NCBI GenBank assembly: GCA_900548855.1
Contig: URMF01000050.1
Span: forward strand, 1 to 22,779
Reading direction: 5' to 3'
Length of the DNA: 22,779 nt
DNA from: an uncultured Eubacteriales bacterium
Lineage (GTDB): Bacteria > Bacillota > Clostridia > Lachnospirales > Lachnospiraceae
Part shown: positions 1 to 7,228 of the stretch, one piece after another
How positions within the stretch are numbered: position 1 is the stretch's first letter
Layout of the letters: every line of letters starts with the position of its first letter
Notes under the pieces: generated by a model
The model's input: the letters and a program-made list of their open reading frames with translations, nothing else
Told to the model about the DNA's origin: nothing
The model's database searches: none
Program-made: the position numbers and the translations under genes

Positions 1-624
1 TGCCTCCGGCATAATCGCAACCGTCATGGTAGAAGTATGGATACGTCCGCCGGACTCCGTTTCCGGCACACGCTGCACACGGTGTACACCACTTTCATAT
101 TTCAACCGGGAAAACGCCCCTTTTCCATTAATCATAAAGGAGCATTCCTTAAAACCGCCAATTCCGTTCTCGTTTAAACTGATTAACTCTGTCTTCCAGT
201 GCATTTTATCTGCATATTTCTGGTACATGCGGAATACTTCTGCCGCAAACAGTGCCGATTCATCTCCACCGGCACCGGCACGCAGCTCCACCACAACATT
301 CTTGTCATCATTCGGGTCCTTTGGAAGCAATAAAATCTTAAGCTCCTGTTCAATGCGTTCCACCGCTTCCTTGGAATCATTTAATTCCTCCTTGGCAAGC
401 TCGCGCATTTCCTCATCCTTTTCCTCCTCCAGCATGGCAAGACTGTCTTCAATTGCCTGCTTCGCAGCCAGATATTCCTTATATTTGTCTGCAATCGGTG
501 CCAAATCACTCTGCTCTTTCATAAGTGCAGTATATTTATCCTGGTCATTTAATACATCCGGGTCGCTTAACTGCTCTAACACCGACTCGTAACGTGCTAA
601 TATATCCTCTAATTTGTCAAACAT
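1..624 (-). CDS. prfA: Peptide chain release factor 1 (RF1), 5' part only
   Basis: RF1 reads UAA and UAG stop codons on the ribosome and triggers peptide release. The window holds the first 208 codons; the rest, including the GGQ peptidyl-hydrolysis loop, lies beyond the left edge. Seen: an N-terminal helical domain beginning MFDKLEDILARYESVLEQL, then the family stretch VVVELRAGAGGDESALFAAE, then RVPETESGGRIHTSTMTVA near the cut. The tripeptide P187-E188-T189 sits where class-1 factors carry the stop-codon motif; PxT identifies RF1, whereas RF2 has SPF. The ATG at 624 is preceded by GAGAGGGA at 7-nt spacing. It lies 80 nt downstream of prmC and is probably in the same transcript. No anomaly seen in the visible part. 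Confidence 0.97.
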   Translation of the reverse strand, partial: MFDKLEDILARYESVLEQLSDPDVLNDQDKYTALMKEQSDLAPIADKYKEYLAAKQAIEDSLAMLEEEKDEEMRELAKEELNDSKEAVERIEQELKILLLPKDPNDDKNVVVELRAGAGGDESALFAAEVFRMYQKYADKMHWKTELISLNENGIGGFKECSFMINGKGAFSRLKYESGVHRVQRVPETESGGRIHTSTMTVAIMPEA

Positions 625-704
625 ACTATAATCCCTCTCTTTATCCTTTTTAATTAAGCGCTTTCGAAACATTTATTTTTGCTATATATTTTTTGAAGCT
701 CACG

Positions 705-1583
705 CTATAAATGTCCGAAAACCACACGGTCAAGACCTGCATAGTCTTTCTTCACTTCTACATCCTTAAATCCAGCCTGCCTCATAAGTCCAGATACCGC
801 CTCTCCCTGATTATATCCTATTTCAAATAGCAGCCAGCCTCCGGAATTTAAATATCCAGGAATGTCTGCTATAATTTTCCTGTAAAAATCTAGCCCGTCT
901 TCTCCGCCATCCAAAGCCAGTACCGGCTCATATTCCTTCACCTCCGGCATCAGGGAATCTATCACCCTGCTCTCAATATACGGTGGATTACTGACTATTA
1001 TGTCCATTTTTTCCGTTATGCCATGTAAAAGGGTATCACATACAAGCCTTGCCTCAACCTCATATTTATCCAGATTTCGCTTTGTGACCTCTATGGCATC
1101 CTCAGAAATATCCGTCAACGTCAAATCAATCTCTCTGTGATAAAGCTTCAGTGAAATACCGATACAGCCTGAACCACAGCATAAATCCAGCACACGGAAC
1201 GGCTTAACATATGTTCCAGCCTCCGGCACATCCTTCTGCTCTTCCGCTGTCAGTGCAGCCAGCAGAGAGTGTGCTGCCTCCACTAAAATTTCCGTATCAT
1301 TTCTCGGAATCAGTACTGACTCATTTACATAAAAGGTATAATCCATAAAATGTGCATATCCCAGCAGATATTGTAGCGGATAATGACTGCATCTTCTCTC
1401 CAGCAACTGAAGGTATTCTTCCATTTTTTCGGAAGGAATCTCCTCCTCACCATGCATCAGCATATACATGTAATTACACCCTAAAACCTCTTCCAACAGC
1501 ACCTTGCGCTCATATTTCGCATACTCAATGCCGCTGCTTTCCAGTCTTTCTTTTCCAAGAACCAATAATTCCTGAATCGTCAT
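705..1583 (-). CDS. prmC: Release factor glutamine methyltransferase
   Basis: PrmC uses S-adenosylmethionine to methylate the glutamine of the GGQ motif in RF1 and RF2; its substrate RF1 is encoded immediately downstream. The 292-residue length is normal. Seen: an N-terminal helical domain (about 1-90), the segment LIPRNDTEILVE (91-102), SAM-binding motif I DLCCGSGCIG (133-142), and the catalytic NPPY motif (199-202), which binds the substrate glutamine. The ATG at 1583 follows the DUF1385 stop by 6 nt. Its Shine-Dalgarno sequence GAGGAA overlaps the end of that upstream gene, so translation of the two is probably coupled. A long plus-strand frame over part of this gene is a shadow. Confidence 0.96.
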   Translation of the reverse strand: MTIQELLVLGKERLESSGIEYAKYERKVLLEEVLGCNYMYMLMHGEEEIPSEKMEEYLQLLERRCSHYPLQYLLGYAHFMDYTFYVNESVLIPRNDTEILVEAAHSLLAALTAEEQKDVPEAGTYVKPFRVLDLCCGSGCIGISLKLYHREIDLTLTDISEDAIEVTKRNLDKYEVEARLVCDTLLHGITEKMDIIVSNPPYIESRVIDSLMPEVKEYEPVLALDGGEDGLDFYRKIIADIPGYLNSGGWLLFEIGYNQGEAVSGLMRQAGFKDVEVKKDYAGLDRVVFGHL

Positions 1584-1589
1584 ACCAAT

Positions 1590-2651
1590 CTATTCCTCAA
1601 AAAAATTTCTTTCCAACTCTTCCAAATCAAAATCCTCTTCCATATCCTCTTCATAATCCAGCAGTTCTTCCTCCGGTTCCGAAGCCTTCTCCGATGTCCC
1701 CACACCAATTCCCTGCGCCTGGTTTACTGCATCCACATAAGGCTTACCATATAAAACAGACTCTACGGAAATAATAGCCACCTGAATCATTTCTTCAGCC
1801 GGTTCCTTCGTTGTTAATTTCTGAATCCACATTCCCGGTTTACTGAGCATATTTATGACTGGATTATCTGTTCTTCCCGCCAGCCGGATAAATTCATAAG
1901 AAATACCGGCAATCACCGGAATCAGAAGAAGCCGCAGCACAAAACGCAGCCACATCTGTTCTGCTGTAATCAACATAAATACTAAAATACTGATTACCAT
2001 AACCACAAACAGAAAGCTGGTGCCGCAACGCTTATGATAACGGGAATGCTTTGCCACATTTTCAGGTGTCAGTTCATCTCCCGACTCATAACAGTTTATC
2101 GTCTTATGCTCTGCACCATGGTACATAAATACCCGTTTAATATCCTCCATCTGGGAAATCAGCACCACATAAATAAGGAAAATGGCAAGCCGTATAACGC
2201 CTTCAATAATAGATAAAAGTACTCTGCTCTCCACCCATTTTCCGATAAATTCTGCTATTCCTGCCGGCAGCAGCATAAATAACGCCACTGCTATCACAAT
2301 AGATATAAGAAACGTAAACCCAATAATGACGCTTTCTGCTTTTTCTTTAAAAATATCCTTAAACATCTTGTCTGCTTTTGTTTCCACTTCATCCTCCTCG
2401 TAAAAGGATGAGGAATAGTTAAGGGTTTTCAACCCAACCACCATGGATTCTGCAAAGTTAACAATTCCACGAATAAATGGAATCTTTGCAAATTTATGTT
2501 TATCGCCATAGGACTGATAGTTTACTAATTTGACTTCAATTTTTTTATCTGGCTTTCTGACCGCTACTGAATAGCTGTCCTTTCCCTTCATCATCACACC
2601 CTCAATAACGGCCTGTCCGCCGAGAGTTCCCTTTGGTAATCGTTCTTCCAT
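1590..2651 (-). CDS. DUF1385 (YqhQ-family) membrane protein
   Basis: This 353-residue protein belongs to the DUF1385 family (YqhQ in Bacillus subtilis); its biochemical role is not something I can state. Seen: the N-terminal family signature GGQAVIEGVMMKG (11-23), four predicted membrane segments (about 108-130, 146-167, 212-230 and 236-252), and two conserved His/Cys clusters, HGAEHK (178-183) and HSRYHKRCGTSF (202-213). The clusters look like a metal site at the membrane face, which is inference. The C-terminus after about 320 is strongly acidic (runs of E and D). The ATG at 2651 is preceded by GGAGG at 7-nt spacing. It lies between rpmE and prmC, a common order in Clostridia, and is separated from rpmE by a terminator-like hairpin. 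Confidence 0.9.
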   Translation of the reverse strand: MEERLPKGTLGGQAVIEGVMMKGKDSYSVAVRKPDKKIEVKLVNYQSYGDKHKFAKIPFIRGIVNFAESMVVGLKTLNYSSSFYEEDEVETKADKMFKDIFKEKAESVIIGFTFLISIVIAVALFMLLPAGIAEFIGKWVESRVLLSIIEGVIRLAIFLIYVVLISQMEDIKRVFMYHGAEHKTINCYESGDELTPENVAKHSRYHKRCGTSFLFVVMVISILVFMLITAEQMWLRFVLRLLLIPVIAGISYEFIRLAGRTDNPVINMLSKPGMWIQKLTTKEPAEEMIQVAIISVESVLYGKPYVDAVNQAQGIGVGTSEKASEPEEELLDYEEDMEEDFDLEELERNFFEE

Positions 2652-2670
2652 ATAAAAACCTCCAAAAACG

Positions 2671-2711
2671 AAAGAAGGTTGAGATTATGCAATCTCAACC
2701 TTAAAACGTTA
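2671..2711 (-). terminator. Intrinsic terminator or attenuator between rpmE and the DUF1385 gene
   Basis: A perfect 12-bp stem (arms 2675-2686 and 2691-2702) with a 4-nt loop starts about 10 nt after the rpmE stop. On the minus strand it is followed by CTTTCGTTTTT. The Shine-Dalgarno sequence of the DUF1385 gene begins just after this T-run. It probably ends many rpmE transcripts and lets some through to the downstream genes. No separate promoter for the DUF1385 gene is visible in the gap, so read-through is the simplest model. Confidence 0.75.
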
Positions 2712-2921
2712 CTAATTAGCCTGATTAACTCCGTACTTACGGTTGAATTTATCAATACGACCGCGAGCCTGTGCCGCCTTCTGCTGACCGGTATAGAAAG
2801 AATGACACTTAGAGCAAATCTCTACGTGAATCTCTTCCTTGGTTGAACCTGTTACAAACTCGTTACCGCAGTTACAAACTACTTTTGCCTGATAATAATT
2901 TGGATGAATTCCTTCTTTCAT
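2712..2921 (-). CDS. rpmE: 50S ribosomal protein L31, zinc-binding type
   Basis: L31 is a small large-subunit protein that bridges to the 30S head. The 69-residue product begins MKEGIHPNYYQAKVVCNCGNE. It keeps all four zinc ligands, C16, C18, C36 and C39 (CxC and CxxC), so it is the C+ zinc form rather than the zinc-free paralogue. The ATG at 2921 is preceded by AGAGAGGTG at 7-nt spacing. It has its own likely sigma-A promoter (2979-3007) and a hairpin terminator just after its stop, as expected for a highly expressed ribosomal gene. It lies downstream of rho, a usual arrangement in Clostridia. Confidence 0.97.
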   Translation of the reverse strand: MKEGIHPNYYQAKVVCNCGNEFVTGSTKEEIHVEICSKCHSFYTGQQKAAQARGRIDKFNRKYGVNQAN

Positions 2922-2978
2922 TCCTTTGCACCTCTCTAAAATTATTGGCAGATTCCAACCCGCCTAAACAACTTCTAC

Positions 2979-3007
2979 AGTTTACCATAACCTATTTCTT
3001 TATGCAA
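2979..3007 (-). promoter_or_regulatory. Putative sigma-A promoter for rpmE
   Basis: On the minus strand, TTGCAT (3002-3007) and TAAACT (2979-2984) are separated by 17 nt. TGG precedes the -10 box, giving an extended -10. Transcription would start near 2972, giving a leader of about 50 nt. The -35 box is a weak match, so the call rests mainly on the -10 and spacing. Confidence 0.5.
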
Positions 3008-3044
3008 GCATTTTTCAAAATAAATTCCATTAAATATATCTCTC

Positions 3045-3121
3045 GAGTTACAGTCCAGACCTGCCTGGCGCTGACCTCCTCTGCGAGGAGGTCAGCGCCA
3101 GGCAGATATGAACTGTAACTC
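3045..3121. repeat. Compound palindrome (nested inverted repeats) between rho and rpmE
   Basis: Two nested inverted repeats share one centre. The outer arms are 10 bp, GAGTTACAGT (3045-3054) and ACTGTAACTC (3112-3121). The inner arms are 21 bp and perfectly complementary (3061-3081 and 3085-3105), with a 3-nt loop; they are much more GC-rich than the flanks. Six or seven unpaired bases separate outer and inner stems. It lies 17 nt past the rho stop and upstream of the rpmE promoter. Neither strand shows a T-run directly after it, so it is not a textbook intrinsic terminator. It may be a dispersed palindromic element or a 3'-end stabilising or processing structure for rho mRNA. Confidence 0.85.
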
Positions 3122-3138
3122 TCGCCAATCTGCTTATA

Positions 3139-4593
3139 TTATCTTCGCAACAGGGAACGCTTTATCAAATCCAAAAACTCTGCGTTATTTTTCGTCCGCA
3201 GGAACAGCTTCAGCACTTCCTCCACTGATTCCTCCCCACGGTTTCCTGAAAATTCTTTATGCATGGCATAAACCGCTTCCTGCTCCAGCTTTGACAACAG
3301 CAAATCATCCCGCCGGGTTCCTGATTTTGCGATATCAATGGCAGGGAAAATTCTCTTTTCTGAAAGCTTCCGGTCTAACACAAGCTCCATATTACCGGTC
3401 CCCTTAAACTCCTCAAACACCACATCATCCATCTTGGAGCCTGTCTCCACCAGCGCAGTGGCAAGAACGGTCAGAGAGCCTCCCTCCCGCATGTTTCTGG
3501 CTGCTCCAAAAAATTTCTTCGGCATATGAAGCGCTGCCGGATCTAATCCTCCGGTTAAGGTTCTTCCACTTGGTGGTACAGTCAAATTATAAGCCCTTGC
3601 CAGTCTCGTAATGGAATCTAACAGAATAACCACATCCTCCTTGTGCTCCACCAGCCGTTTTGCACGCTCCAATACCATTTCTGAAACTCTCTTATGATGC
3701 TCCGGCAGTTCATCAAAGGTTGAATAGATAACCTCTACATTCGGACCCTCAATAGACTCCCTGATGTCTGTAACCTCCTCCGGACGTTCGTCAATCAAAA
3801 GCACTATCAGATGCATATTCCTGTAGGTACGGCTGACGCTGATGGCAATCTGCTTTAACAGGGTTGTCTTACCAGCCTTTGGCGGTGCCACAATCATTCC
3901 TCTCTGTCCTTTTCCAATCGGAGCCAGTAAATCCATTATACGCATGGAAACACCTCTTGCATTCTCGTTTTCCAGCTTTATTCTCTCATCTGGAAAAACT
4001 GGTGTCAGGTCTTCAAAGTTTTTGCGCTTCATGGCTTCCTCTACAGCATACCCATTGATGGTCTTAATGTATAAGAGAGCTGCAAATTTCTCCTTCTCTG
4101 TTTTTATCTTCTGGTTACCAACAATAATATCACCTGTTTTTAAATTAAAACGTTTTATCTGTGCCGGAGATACATAAATATCATTTTCTCCTGGAAGATA
4201 ATTCGCACACCGGATAAACCCAAAGCCATCCGACATAACCTCTAAAATACCATTTGCTTCCTTGCCGCTGTCAAGATTATGCTCTGTAGGCATTGTCTCT
4301 TTTTTAACCAGCTGTTCTTTTACCATATCGTCTGCCCGTCTGTTTCCTGTCTTTTCCTTAAAGGCTTCCGTCTCCTTTACGGCAGCTTCTTTTCTCACGG
4401 ATGTTTTCTTCTCTGCCTTTTCACTTGCCATAGATTTGCCTGCTGCATCTTTCTTTACAGTTTCCTTTTGACGGTTTTTCACCGCCTTCAAAAGCTCTGT
4501 CAATTCACTTTTTTTCATGGCGGTTACGCCCTTAATTCCTAATTCCTTTGCAACAGTCTTCAATTCCTGCAAAGTCATATCATCGTAATTCAT
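3139..4593 (-). CDS. rho: Transcription termination factor Rho
   Basis: Rho is a hexameric RNA-dependent ATPase that ends untranslated transcripts. From the chosen start it has 484 residues. Domains: Rho_N/SAP-like helices (about 5-38); a Lys/Glu-rich low-complexity insertion (about 40-112); a cold-shock-type RNA-binding fold (about 114-160, GILEVMSDGFGFIR); and a RecA-type ATPase core. The core has the P-loop APPKAGKTT (236-244), Walker B VVILLD (321-326), and the R-loop region around GSKMDD followed by the arginine-rich DRKLSEKR. The ATG at 4593 is preceded by AAGGAG at good spacing; a TTG 21 nt upstream has no such signal and was rejected. It has its own promoter and is divergent from the malic enzyme gene. 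The insertion resembles those of other high-GC or clostridial Rho proteins in position, not sequence. Confidence 0.97.
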   Translation of the reverse strand: MNYDDMTLQELKTVAKELGIKGVTAMKKSELTELLKAVKNRQKETVKKDAAGKSMASEKAEKKTSVRKEAAVKETEAFKEKTGNRRADDMVKEQLVKKETMPTEHNLDSGKEANGILEVMSDGFGFIRCANYLPGENDIYVSPAQIKRFNLKTGDIIVGNQKIKTEKEKFAALLYIKTINGYAVEEAMKRKNFEDLTPVFPDERIKLENENARGVSMRIMDLLAPIGKGQRGMIVAPPKAGKTTLLKQIAISVSRTYRNMHLIVLLIDERPEEVTDIRESIEGPNVEVIYSTFDELPEHHKRVSEMVLERAKRLVEHKEDVVILLDSITRLARAYNLTVPPSGRTLTGGLDPAALHMPKKFFGAARNMREGGSLTVLATALVETGSKMDDVVFEEFKGTGNMELVLDRKLSEKRIFPAIDIAKSGTRRDDLLLSKLEQEAVYAMHKEFSGNRGEESVEEVLKLFLRTKNNAEFLDLIKRSLLRR

Positions 4594-4674
4594 AAAATCT
4601 CCTTTTTCTTTCAATCATAAATTATTTATAGTGGGTAAAATCCGAACAAAGATTATAGATATATAATTATTCTG

Positions 4675-4702
4675 ATTATAGCACACTTTTTAAGAAAGTA
4701 AA
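4675..4702 (-). promoter_or_regulatory. Putative sigma-A promoter for rho
   Basis: On the minus strand a perfect TATAAT (4675-4680) lies 16 nt from TTTACT (4697-4702). TGTGC precedes the -10. Transcription from about 4668 would give a leader of about 75 nt that is AT-rich and has no strong hairpin. I see no attenuator in it. Confidence 0.6.
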
Positions 4703-4787
4703 CCCTAAAATTTCCATATATTTGTAAAGAATCTGCAAAAAATACAGTTGTTTTCTCAAAACCGGTATTAATTTTATGGAAAGAATC

Positions 4788-4816
4788 TTGCACAAAGAAA
4801 GTGTAAATGGTAAGAT
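4788..4816 (+). promoter_or_regulatory. Putative sigma-A promoter for the malic enzyme gene
   Basis: TTGCAC (4788-4793) and TAAGAT (4811-4816) are spaced by 17 nt, each matching consensus at about four positions. This gives a leader of about 65 nt. The region between this promoter and the divergent rho promoter (about 4703-4787) is AT-rich and shows no further recognisable site. Confidence 0.45.
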
Positions 4817-4825
4817 TAAAGATAA

Positions 4826-4852
4826 TGTGTTACATATCGATTACGTTACACA
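4826..4852. promoter_or_regulatory. Near-palindrome downstream of the malic enzyme promoter, possible operator
   Basis: TGTGTTAC (4826-4833) and GTTACACA (4845-4852) form an inverted repeat with one mismatch per arm and an 11-nt centre. The same stretch holds a direct repeat of GTTACA with a 16-bp period (4829-4834 and 4845-4850). It falls just after the predicted transcription start, where a repressor would block elongation. No specific regulator is recognised. Confidence 0.35.
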
Positions 4853-4888
4853 AGCATACTACAAATAATAAAGCAAAGGTGGATAAAA

Positions 4889-6043
4889 ATGGACATTTAT
4901 GAAAAATCGTTAAAATTACATGAGCAATGGGCTGGTAAAATGAGCACACAGCCAAAATGCAAGGTGGAATCCCGGGAGGATTTATCCCTGGCATACACCC
5001 CCGGAGTTGCTGAACCCTGCAGAAAAATTGCCGAAAATCCTGCAGACGTATATAAGTATACCCAGAAAGGAAATACAGTTGCCGTTATATCCGACGGAAG
5101 TGCAGTTTTAGGGCTTGGCAATATCGGCGCTGCCGCCGCCATGCCAGTCATGGAGGGAAAGGCTGTCTTATTCAAATCCTTCGGAGATGTCAATGCCGTT
5201 CCTATCTGTCTGGACACACAGGATACCGATGAAATTATAGATACTGTCATCCGTATTGCTCCAGCATTTGGAGGCATCAATCTGGAAGATATTTCTGCAC
5301 CCCGTTGCTTTGAAATCGAACGCCGCTTAAATGAAGCTTTGGATATTCCGGTATTTCATGATGACCAGCATGGCACTGCCATCGTTGTCCTTTCGGGTAT
5401 CATCAATAGCCTTCGCATTACCGGCAAGAAAAAAGAGAATTGTAAAGTAGTAGTAAACGGTGCCGGTTCTGCAGGTGTTGCCATTACAAAGCTTTTACTT
5501 ACCTACGGCTTTAAAAATGTTACCATGTGTGACCGGAACGGTATTCTTCACAAAGCCTACGAGGGACTTAACTGGATGCAGGAGGAAATGGTTAAAGTAA
5601 CCAATCTCGAAAACAAGACCGGAACTCTGGCAGATGCCTTAATAGGTGCTGATATTTTTGTTGGTGTCTCCGCTCCTGGTATTGTCTCTCCGGAGATGGT
5701 AAATACCATGAATGAAGACTCCATTCTTTTTGCCATGGCAAACCCAACTCCTGAAATTATGCCGGATGCAGCAAAGGCTGCCGGAGCCCGCATTGTGGGT
5801 ACCGGACGTTCTGACTTCCCGAACCAGGTTAACAATGTAATTGCATTCCCTGGCATCTTTAAGGGTGCATTAGAGGGACATGCTTCCATTATTACAGAGG
5901 AAATGAAATTGGCTGCCGCAGAAGCAATTGCAGGTCTTGTATCAGACGAAGAACTGAATGAAGATTTTATAATGCCGGAAGCCTTTGACCCACGTGTTGC
6001 TGATGCCGTCAGTGAAGCTGTAAAATCTCACATTCAGAAATAA
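4889..6043 (+). CDS. NAD(P)-dependent malic enzyme, short bacterial type
   Basis: This enzyme decarboxylates malate oxidatively to pyruvate with reduction of NAD+ or NADP+. The 384-residue length fits the short bacterial family, without a phosphotransacetylase-like extension. Seen: LSLAYTPGVAEPC with the likely catalytic Tyr36, MEGKAVLFK with the likely general-base Lys91, the metal-binding stretch GGINLEDISAPRCFEIE (128-144) and FHDDQHGT (156-163), and the Rossmann motif GAGSAG (191-196). After the second nucleotide-fold strand, VTMCDRNG carries an acidic residue (D215), which leans towards NAD+; this is inference. The ATG at 4889 has AAAGGTGG at 6-nt spacing. It appears co-transcribed with the DUF4364 gene. 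Confidence 0.95.
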   Translation: MDIYEKSLKLHEQWAGKMSTQPKCKVESREDLSLAYTPGVAEPCRKIAENPADVYKYTQKGNTVAVISDGSAVLGLGNIGAAAAMPVMEGKAVLFKSFGDVNAVPICLDTQDTDEIIDTVIRIAPAFGGINLEDISAPRCFEIERRLNEALDIPVFHDDQHGTAIVVLSGIINSLRITGKKKENCKVVVNGAGSAGVAITKLLLTYGFKNVTMCDRNGILHKAYEGLNWMQEEMVKVTNLENKTGTLADALIGADIFVGVSAPGIVSPEMVNTMNEDSILFAMANPTPEIMPDAAKAAGARIVGTGRSDFPNQVNNVIAFPGIFKGALEGHASIITEEMKLAAAEAIAGLVSDEELNEDFIMPEAFDPRVADAVSEAVKSHIQK

Positions 6044-6076
6044 GTTTCAAAGCATTATGTGGAAATGGAGATAAAT

Positions 6077-6595
6077 ATGACAAGCGAAGGATTAGTTCTT
6101 TACAAGTTAATGATTTTATATATATTAGACCGGGTTGATTTTCCTCTTACCGGCTCCCAGATATCCCAGTTCATTTTGGATAAAGGCTATACCAACTATT
6201 TTAATCTGCAGATTGCCTTAAATGAACTGATAGAAAATGATTTTATTAAACCTACGACGGAGCGCAATCATTCTCTATATGAAATTACGGAGCAGGGAAA
6301 AGAAGCCGTGGAGCTATTTGAGTTCAAAATATCTGATGCCATAAAAATGGATATTCTGAATTATCTGAAGGAACAAAAAATTGAACTTAGAAATGAGTCT
6401 GCCATCGCCTCAGATTATTATCCATCGAATAATGAATATATTGCACAGTGCAGTATCAAGGAGCGTAATCAGACTCTTCTGGAAATCAAACTCACAGTTC
6501 CCACCCAGGAACAGGCTATCCATATATGTGATTCCTGGCGGGAAAAAAGTGAGGAAATCTATCAATATCTTATAGCAGAAGTATGGCAGGATTAA
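6077..6595 (+). CDS. DUF4364 family protein, winged-helix-like
   Basis: The 172-residue product matches the DUF4364 family common in Clostridia. The N-terminal part (about 5-80) reads like a winged helix-turn-helix: MTSEGLVLYKLMILYILDRV, then LTGSQISQFILDKGY, then a recognition-like helix and a wing ending LYEITEQGKEAVELF. The C-terminal half has alternating strand and helix character and unknown function. A regulatory role is inference. I chose the ATG at 6077 because TGGAG (6066-6070) lies 6 nt before it; a GTG at 6059 lacks such a site. The gene starts 33 nt after the malic enzyme stop. Its stop codon overlaps the stop codon of the convergent ysxC gene. Confidence 0.85.
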   Translation: MTSEGLVLYKLMILYILDRVDFPLTGSQISQFILDKGYTNYFNLQIALNELIENDFIKPTTERNHSLYEITEQGKEAVELFEFKISDAIKMDILNYLKEQKIELRNESAIASDYYPSNNEYIAQCSIKERNQTLLEIKLTVPTQEQAIHICDSWREKSEEIYQYLIAEVWQD

Positions 6596-7179
6596 GCAGG
6601 GATTACCTTTTCGATATAATCCAATATCTCATCCCTGCCCTGCTTTGACAGTGCAGAATACGGAAAAATCATGTCCTCCTTAGACATATCCAGCTTCGTC
6701 CGGATAATTTTCAAGTTTTTCTGCAGCTGGGAGCGCTTAATTTTATCCAGCTTCGTAGCAATAATAACCGGTGTAAAACCGTTATGCAGAATCCAGTCAT
6801 ACATCATCTTATCATTGGCAGACGGTTCATGGCGGATATCCACCAGCAGGAATACCAATACAAGTTTTTCTGAAGTGTGCAGATAATTTTCTATCATCTT
6901 GCCCCATTTTTCTCTTTCTAAAGCAGATACCTTGGCATATCCATAGCCAGGCAAATCCACAAAATAAAATTCATTATTTATTTTATAAAAATTAATTGTC
7001 TGGGTTTTTCCCGGCTGGGATGACGTCCTTGCCAATGCCTTCCGGTTTAATAAGCCGTTAATCAGGGAGGATTTTCCCACATTTGATTTACCGGCAAAGG
7101 CTATTTCCACCCCCTGGTTTTTTGGCAGTTTACTGGTTATACCACATACGGTTTCCAGCTCCGAACTTTTTATAATCAT
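6592..7179 (-). CDS. ysxC: Ribosome biogenesis GTPase YsxC/EngB
   Basis: This is an essential P-loop GTPase of the TrmE-Era-EngA-YihA family that assists 50S subunit assembly. The 195-residue length is normal. Seen: G1 GKSNVGKS (30-37), a G2 region with TSSQPGKTQTINFY (52-65), G3 DLPGYGYA (75-82), G4 TKLDK (142-146), and G5 SAL (175-177). The ATG at 7179 is preceded by AAGGTGA. It follows lon by 49 nt on the same strand, the same order as in Bacillus and Clostridium. The gene ends in the convergent DUF4364 gene, with overlapping stop codons and no free space for a terminator. Confidence 0.96.
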   Translation of the reverse strand: MIIKSSELETVCGITSKLPKNQGVEIAFAGKSNVGKSSLINGLLNRKALARTSSQPGKTQTINFYKINNEFYFVDLPGYGYAKVSALEREKWGKMIENYLHTSEKLVLVFLLVDIRHEPSANDKMMYDWILHNGFTPVIIATKLDKIKRSQLQKNLKIIRTKLDMSKEDMIFPYSALSKQGRDEILDYIEKVIPA

Positions 7180-7228
7180 ATCGCTTCACCTTCTTTTACA
7201 AAATTTTCCATCAGACAACTGCCAACCG

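Noticed and set aside
26..592. Long plus-strand open frame over prfA
   Set aside because: It is antisense to a clear RF1 sequence, is serine-rich without family motifs, and has no ribosome binding site.
3045..3121. Standard intrinsic terminator of rho
   Set aside because: The stem is strong, but no T-run follows it on the minus strand; the sequence after it is GTCTGGACTG.
4594..4614. Upstream TTG start for rho adding seven residues
   Set aside because: The AAGGAG site lies between this TTG and the ATG at 4593, so it can only serve the ATG.
6594..6646. Hairpin AAGCAGGG with CCCTGCTT as a terminator for the DUF4364 transcript
   Set aside because: The stem has only 8 bp around a 36-nt loop with three T residues after it, and it lies inside the ysxC coding region.
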